60,525 nt of DNA. Source: Streptomyces kronopolitis (GTDB lineage: Bacteria > Actinomycetota > Actinomycetes > Streptomycetales > Streptomycetaceae). Made by a program: the position numbers and the translations under genes. This document shows positions 56,510 to 60,525 of the stretch, piece after piece. The stretch spans positions 1 through 60,525 of the forward strand of contig NZ_BMND01000037.1 of assembly GCF_014646275.1 (NCBI RefSeq), written 5' to 3'. A model generated the notes under the pieces. The model worked only from the letters and a program-made list of their open reading frames with translations, searched no databases and was not told the origin of the DNA. Every line of letters starts with the position of its first letter. Position 1 is the first letter of the stretch.

Positions 56510-57337
56510 ATGTCCGTAGTCCGCGCTTCTCACGCCACAAAGGAAAGTGTGCGTTCCGCCGGCGAATTCCCGTCCGTGGACGGTGAATTACCGGTGGGCG
56601 GCGCATTCTCCGGCACCGATCTGCGGCGGCTGGCCGACACGATCCGCGACGCCCGCCGCGCGTCGGGCGCCCCGGTGTCGTCGCTGCTCGAACCGGCCCT
56701 GCCGGAAGGCGGGGCCACGTCCCTGACCGAGCGGAACTGCCGGTTCGACCACTGCGCCGTCCTGCTGTTCCCGCAGACCCTCGACGCGGGCCTGCGCCAT
56801 CTGGAACAGTGCGGCCTGGCCCCGCTGCCCACCGTGCCGAGCACGGTGGTGCGCCGCCGGCTGAGCGCACGCCACGGCCTCGACCCGGAGAGCTGCGACG
56901 TCCACCTCACCCGGCTCCGGCTGGACCTGCCGGACGGGCGGCGCCACCCGGCGGTCGAGGTGTTCCTCTTCCCCCGCGACTGCGCCGCGTTCGACCCGCA
57001 CCTGGCCGCGTCCGAGGCCGCGCACGGCTTCGAGGACCACACCGCGTTCGTCGTCGGCCGCCCGAGCCCGCCGCTGCTGGCGGACCTCGTCACCGCCTGG
57101 CGTACCGAGGCCGGTCTGCTGTGGGAGGGCGGCGGACACAACCCCCACGAGGGCCCCCAGGGCTCCACCGTCCTGTACTTCGTCCGCGCGCACGGGCAGC
57201 CCGCCCGGCGGCGTCGCTTCGAGCTGCACTGCCCCGGCGATCTGCGGGCCTTCCTCGACCGGATCCCGCTGGAGGCCGAGGCCGTACGCCACGCCTACCG
57301 GGAGTGGCGGCGCGCCGCCCCGGACGTCCCCGCCTGA
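56510..57337 (+). CDS. Unrecognised soluble protein of the island, with TTA codon
   Basis: 275 residues. Excellent start: AGGAGG 6 bases before the ATG. After a 60-residue N-terminus, FDHCAVLLFPQTLDAGLRHLEQCGLAP and later RHPAVEVFLFPRD and FEDHTAFVVGRPSPPLLADLV look like two VOC-type halves (His/Glu/His positions plausible as a metal site). The C-terminal GSTVLYFVRAHG...RRFELHCPG could carry another ligand. I cannot place it in a named family. Leu codon 27 is TTA (56588-56590). It is the first gene of the run toward O-methyltransferase, DAHP synthase and monooxygenase (46-, 79- and 87-bp gaps). Confidence 0.75.
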   Translation: MSVVRASHATKESVRSAGEFPSVDGELPVGGAFSGTDLRRLADTIRDARRASGAPVSSLLEPALPEGGATSLTERNCRFDHCAVLLFPQTLDAGLRHLEQCGLAPLPTVPSTVVRRRLSARHGLDPESCDVHLTRLRLDLPDGRRHPAVEVFLFPRDCAAFDPHLAASEAAHGFEDHTAFVVGRPSPPLLADLVTAWRTEAGLLWEGGGHNPHEGPQGSTVLYFVRAHGQPARRRRFELHCPGDLRAFLDRIPLEAEAVRHAYREWRRAAPDVPA

Positions 57338-57383
57338 GCCCCGGCCCGCGCTCCACCCAGTCCCTACCCACACCGGAGACCCC

Positions 57384-58085
57384 ATGCTGCGCAACGGCAC
57401 GCTGACCCCCAGGAACCTGCCGCTCACCCCCGAGCTCCACGACTACCTGCTCGACCAGGGCCGGATGACCCCCGACCCGCTGCTGGCCGAGCTGATCGCC
57501 CGCACCGGCGCCGCGCTCCCGCACCAGGCACACATGGTCGTCGCGCCCGAGGAGGGCGCCCTGCTGACCTTCCTGGTGCGGCTCCTGGGCGCCCGCCGCA
57601 TCGTCGAGGTCGGCACCTTCACCGGCTACTCCGCGCTCTGCCTGGCCCGCGGCCTGCCCGCCGACGGCTCCCTGCTCACCTGCGACGTGTCCGCCGAATG
57701 GACCGCGCTCGCCCGCGACTTCTGGGACCGCGACGGCGTCGGCGACCGCATCGAGCTGCGCCTCGGCCCCGCCCTGGACACCCTGCGCGCCCTGCCCGCC
57801 GAGCCGCACCTGGACCTGGCCTTCATCGACGCCGACAAGCCCGGCTACATCGGCTACTGGGAGGAACTGGTGCCGCGACTGCGCCCCGGCGCCCTGCTCC
57901 TCGCCGACAACACCCTCTTCAACGGCGAGGTGCTCGCCGAGCAGCCCGGCGAAAAGGCCGCGGCCATCCGCGAGTTCAACGCGCACGCGCGCCGCGACCC
58001 CCGCGTCGAGCTGGTCATGCTGCCGATCGCGGACGGCCTGACGTTCGCCCGCCGACTGCCGGCCGGGGAGCCGCCGCTGCGCTGA
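57384..58085 (+). CDS. Cation-dependent O-methyltransferase (caffeoyl-CoA OMT family)
   Basis: 233 residues. SAM site VEVGTFTGYSALCLARGLPADGSLLTCDVS, then LDLAFIDADKPGYIGYWEELVPRLRPGALLLADNTLFNGEV, whose Asp and Asp-Asn residues bind the divalent cation. This family methylates one hydroxyl of a catechol, free or as a CoA or other conjugate. GGAG precedes the ATG. With the flavin hydroxylase and VOC protein it suggests a hydroxylated, methylated aromatic product. Confidence 0.92.
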   Translation: MLRNGTLTPRNLPLTPELHDYLLDQGRMTPDPLLAELIARTGAALPHQAHMVVAPEEGALLTFLVRLLGARRIVEVGTFTGYSALCLARGLPADGSLLTCDVSAEWTALARDFWDRDGVGDRIELRLGPALDTLRALPAEPHLDLAFIDADKPGYIGYWEELVPRLRPGALLLADNTLFNGEVLAEQPGEKAAAIREFNAHARRDPRVELVMLPIADGLTFARRLPAGEPPLR

Positions 58086-58164
58086 GGCGCGCCCGCACGA
58101 CACGAACCAGGCCGGCACAGGCCGGAGCCAGCACGCACACAGCGAACCGAACACGGGGGCCGGT

Positions 58165-59538
58165 ATGCACGCAGCACCGCACGGCAGAACCACCCACACG
58201 ACCCGACCGCCCGGCCACCCGCCGCGGCGCCTGCCCGACGGGCCCGGCGCCGGACCCGACACGCGCGCCGCCTGGGGCATCGGCTCGGCCACCCAGCAGC
58301 CGGACTGGCCCGACCCGGTCCGCGCCGCGGCCCTCGGCGGCGAACTGGCCCGGCTGCCCGGCCTGGTCACCTGGGAGGAGGTCCACCGGCTGCGGACCCT
58401 GCTCGCCGAGGCCGCGGCCGGCGACCGCCAGGTGATCCAGGCGGGCGACTGCGCCGAGGACCCGGCCGAGTGCACCCCGTCGGCGGTCACCCGCAAGGCC
58501 GGACTGCTCGACGCCCTCGCCGGGGTGATGGAGGCCGGCACCGGCAAACCGGTGGTGCGCATCGGACGGATCGCCGGGCAGTTCGCCAAGCCGCGCAGCG
58601 CCCCGACCGAAACCGTCGACGGCCTGACCCTGCCCGTCTACCGCGGCCACCTGGTCAACGCCCCCGAGCCCACCCCGACGGCGCGCCGGGCCGACCCGCA
58701 GCGGATGCTGGACTGCTACCACGCCGCGTCCCGCGCCCTCGCCTGCCTGCGGCAGCGCACGGACCCCCGGACACCGGCCACCGCCGCCCCCGTGTGGGCC
58801 AGCCACGAGGCACTCCTCTTCGACTACGAGCTGCCGCTGCTGCGCCGCACCACGACCGGCGAGACCCTGCTGACCTCCACCCATCTCCCCTGGATCGGCG
58901 AGCGCACCCGGCACCCGGACGGCCCGCACGCCATGATGCTGGCCCACGTCGCCAACCCCGTGGCCTGCAAGGTCGGGCCGACCACCCGGCCCGAGGACCT
59001 GCTCGCCCTGTGCGCCCGCCTCGACCCCGGCCGCGAGCCCGGCCGGCTCACCCTCATCGCCCGCATGGGCGCCCGGACGGCCGCCACCGCCCTTCCACCG
59101 CTGGTCGCCGCCGTCCACCGGGCCGGCCACCCCGTCGTGTGGCTGTGCGACCCGATGCACGGCAACACCCTCAAGTCCCCTACGGGCGCGAAGACCCGCC
59201 CGCTCCCCGCCCTCCTCACCGAGGTCCGCGCCTTCCTGACCGCCGTCACCGAAGCCGGCGGCACCCCCGCCGGCCTCCACCTCGAAACCACCCCGTACGA
59301 CGTGACGGAATGCGCCTGGGACGACCCGACGGCCACCACTCCGCCACCCCGAGCCCCGGCCCAAGTCTCTTGCTCGGACAGCGATTTCACCGACAACGGG
59401 TCGCCCGAGTCCCCCGCCCCCGCCTCCCACTGCGACCCCCGCCTCAACCCGGCCCAGGCCGTCGAGGTGGCCCGCACCTGGGCGACACCCCCACCCCCAC
59501 GCCCCACCCCCCGCCTGGCCGGCACCGCCCTCCACTGA
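58165..59538 (+). CDS. Class II 3-deoxy-7-phosphoheptulonate (DAHP) synthase
   Basis: 457 residues. All class II blocks are visible: QAGDCAE, VRIGRIAGQFAKPRS, YRGHLVNAPEP, ASHEALLFDYELPLLR, TSTHLPWIGERTR, HVANPVACKVGP, LIARMGA, WLCDPMHGNT, HLETTPYDVTEC and CDPRLNPAQAVEVA. It condenses PEP and erythrose-4-phosphate, the first step of the shikimate pathway. A copy inside a secondary-metabolism island normally serves as an added feeder enzyme. Between DVTEC and CDPRLNP there is an unusually long Pro/Ser/Thr-rich stretch of about 38 residues, so allosteric control may differ from the primary enzyme. Confidence 0.92.
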   Translation: MHAAPHGRTTHTTRPPGHPPRRLPDGPGAGPDTRAAWGIGSATQQPDWPDPVRAAALGGELARLPGLVTWEEVHRLRTLLAEAAAGDRQVIQAGDCAEDPAECTPSAVTRKAGLLDALAGVMEAGTGKPVVRIGRIAGQFAKPRSAPTETVDGLTLPVYRGHLVNAPEPTPTARRADPQRMLDCYHAASRALACLRQRTDPRTPATAAPVWASHEALLFDYELPLLRRTTTGETLLTSTHLPWIGERTRHPDGPHAMMLAHVANPVACKVGPTTRPEDLLALCARLDPGREPGRLTLIARMGARTAATALPPLVAAVHRAGHPVVWLCDPMHGNTLKSPTGAKTRPLPALLTEVRAFLTAVTEAGGTPAGLHLETTPYDVTECAWDDPTATTPPPRAPAQVSCSDSDFTDNGSPESPAPASHCDPRLNPAQAVEVARTWATPPPPRPTPRLAGTALH

Positions 59539-59625
59539 ACGACACCGGGCACCCACCACGACCCCGACAACCGCCACCCAGGCCGTACAGCCCACACGAC
59601 CCGACCACGAAAGGAACGAACACCC

Positions 59626-59958
59626 ATGACCGAAACCGTGATCCGCACCGACGACGGCACCTTCGCCATGATCAACGTCTTCGAGGTGGAGCCCGACAAG
59701 CAGAAGGAACTCGCCGAGGTGATGAGGGAGGGCGCCGACCGCTTCATCCGGCACCGCCCGGGCTGCCTCTCCGTCAACATCCTCACCAGCCTCGACGGCA
59801 AGCGCCTCGTCTACTACGCCCAGTGGCGCAGCAAGGCCGACATCAAGGCCACCATGGCCGACCCCGACGTCCAGCACTACCGCGACAAGGCCGCCGAACT
59901 CGCCAAGCCCGACCCCCACGCCTACACGGTCTACTCGATCCACCACCCTGAGGACTGA
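59626..59958 (+). CDS. Antibiotic biosynthesis monooxygenase (ABM) family protein
   Basis: 110 residues, one ferredoxin-like ABM unit. FAMINVFEVEPDKQKELAEVMREGADRFIRHRPGCLSVNILTSLDGKRLVYYAQWRSKADIKATM contains the typical F-x-V-x-P and YAQW-S elements. Such small dimeric proteins oxidise anthrones or quinols without a cofactor, or act as cyclases or carriers. GAAAGGA lies 11 bases before the ATG. Last gene of the island, followed by a strong terminator. Confidence 0.88.
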   Translation: MTETVIRTDDGTFAMINVFEVEPDKQKELAEVMREGADRFIRHRPGCLSVNILTSLDGKRLVYYAQWRSKADIKATMADPDVQHYRDKAAELAKPDPHAYTVYSIHHPED

Positions 59959-59990
59959 CGCCCAGCCAGCCACCGGAGCCTGAAACGGGA

Positions 59991-60021
59991 AAGCCAGGCC
60001 GGACATGGTCCGGCCTGGCTT
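59991..60021 (+). terminator. Terminator of the biosynthetic island
   Basis: AAGCCAGGCCGGAC / GTCCGGCCTGGCTT, perfect 14-bp stem with the minimal loop ATG, followed by CTTCGT; 33 bp after the last stop codon. Confidence 0.8.
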
Positions 60022-60351
60022 CTTCGTAACGTCGGTGGAGCCCTCGGCAGGCGGCTTGCTGGGAGCTGGTGCGGGTGCACGGTGTCCGCGATTTGCCCAG
60101 GAAGAGATGCCTGCGCTGGAGAGGCAGCTGTTGAGCTTGCCCCAGTTGAAGCCGAGGGCGGATATCTGCGGCTGCTCGGCGATCTCTTTCGCAAGAGCCG
60201 GTTCCGGTCCTGCGCGGGCGGCCGCACTGCGGTCGGCCCGAGATCGGGGGGCGCCCCGGCGGGGTCCGCAAGCCAAGACGAGGGCAAGCGTGGGGCCCGG
60301 GTCGGATGTCCACTCCGAACCGGGCCTTTGGTGTGTAACGCATGGTGAAAC
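60022..60351. other. Gene-poor stretch beside the tRNA, possible decayed gene
   Basis: About 330 bp without an intact gene. On the minus strand 60200-60020 a stretch reads EIAEQPQISALGFNWGKLNSC with ordinary codons but no start signal and continuation into the terminator. It may be the remnant of a gene truncated by insertion or deletion next to the tRNA, or chance. Confidence 0.3.
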
Positions 60352-60427
60352 TGGTGCCCCCGGCAGGATTCGAACCTGCGACACCCGCTTTAGGAGAGCG
60401 GTGCTCTATCCCCTGAGCTACGGAGGC
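60352..60427 (-). tRNA. tRNA-Arg(CCT)
   Basis: 76 bases including an encoded CCA. Acceptor arms GCCTCCG / CGGGGGC (one G-U pair), D arm with AGCTCAGGGGATAGAGC, anticodon stem CCGCT / AGCGG enclosing the loop CTCCTAA with anticodon CCT, and T arm with GGTTCGAATCC. It decodes AGG, a rare codon in this organism type. tRNA genes of this kind are frequent integration sites, but I found no second copy of its 3' end in the window. Confidence 0.97.
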
Positions 60428-60525
60428 AGGGGCTTGTCGGAAACGTTGCCGGAAACCCCAGGGGGTCGCCCGAGCCGCTTCGGCAAGCGTGCTGGTCAGA
60501 CGACGTGCACACGCCCGGTGGAGAT

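Noticed and set aside
58015..60384. 789-codon open frame on the minus strand
   Set aside because: Mostly antisense to the O-methyltransferase, DAHP synthase and ABM genes; low-complexity Gly/Arg/Val sequence. Only the part at 60200-60020 looked coding-like and is mentioned as a possible remnant.
1..60525. A TetR-family gene to serve as the regulon's repressor
   Set aside because: I looked for one and found none. The regulators present are AfsR-type, MerR, XRE and two LysR proteins, none of which fits a 15-bp TGACG-N3-CGTCA palindrome well.
1..60525. CRISPR arrays, insertion sequences, phage genes
   Set aside because: No regularly spaced repeats, transposase motifs or phage structural genes seen. 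The only tandem array (51742-51798) has no spacers.

Overview
The window is Streptomyces-type actinomycete chromosome. Base composition is very GC-rich, codons end in G or C, and starts are often GTG behind purine-rich GGAGG-like sites. Marker genes agree: an AfsR-type SARP regulator followed by an AfsS-type small gene, an XRE/DUF397 pair, a GPP34-family protein, FO synthase for coenzyme F420, and rare TTA (bldA-type) leucine codons. Coding density is high and there is no prophage, insertion sequence, CRISPR array or rRNA. One tRNA, tRNA-Arg(CCT), sits at the right end.

Layout. 1-3.2 kb: the C-terminal part of a PQQ-propeller protein (probably the sensor end of a Ser/Thr kinase), a membrane protein with a repetitive tail, and a lipoprotein. 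3.2-9.8 kb: acyl-CoA catabolism (thiolase-like protein, DUF35 partner, enoyl-CoA hydratase, two acyl-CoA ligases, a TIGR03086 protein). 9.9-13.6 kb: an afsR/afsS-like locus plus an exported 50-residue peptide carrying the same D-x-H-R-P signature. 13.8-26.3 kb: two amidohydrolases, three luciferase-like oxidoreductases, a short-chain dehydrogenase, an aldehyde dehydrogenase, a MerR regulator with a 32-bp palindrome in its leader, an exported PHP phosphoesterase and a VOC protein. 26.5-35.1 kb: fbiC, housekeeping enzymes, another SDR and an unrecognised protein. 35.2-48.3 kb: XRE/DUF397, GPP34, a D-Ala-D-Ala carboxypeptidase with a cytoplasmic tail of about 600 residues, a GT-C glycosyltransferase, a PEP-mutase-family enzyme, a wall-anchor-like peptide, a lipoprotein/histidine kinase pair and RecQ. 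48.7-60.0 kb: a compact biosynthetic-looking island (two LysR regulators, flavin monooxygenase, VOC protein, exporter, AMP-dependent ligase, O-methyltransferase, class II DAHP synthase, antibiotic-biosynthesis-type monooxygenase), in which three genes carry a TTA codon.

Main result. A 15-bp palindrome, CTGAYG-N3-CGTCAG, occurs at nine intergenic sites between 5.8 and 34.2 kb. Every copy lies upstream of a catabolic-type gene or operon (ligases, thiolase operon, amidohydrolase, both LLM operons, SDR, and the unknown gene at 34.2 kb). All nine match the 12 fixed positions with at most one mismatch and three match perfectly. At three promoters one arm also serves as the -35 hexamer with a 17-18 bp spacer. 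I infer a single regulon, probably under a TetR-type repressor encoded outside the window, for catabolism of an unidentified (possibly alicyclic or terpenoid) acid. The second result is the afsR/afsS-like locus with an exported companion peptide. The third is the probable bldA-dependent aromatic pathway at the right end. Substrates and products are inferences only.
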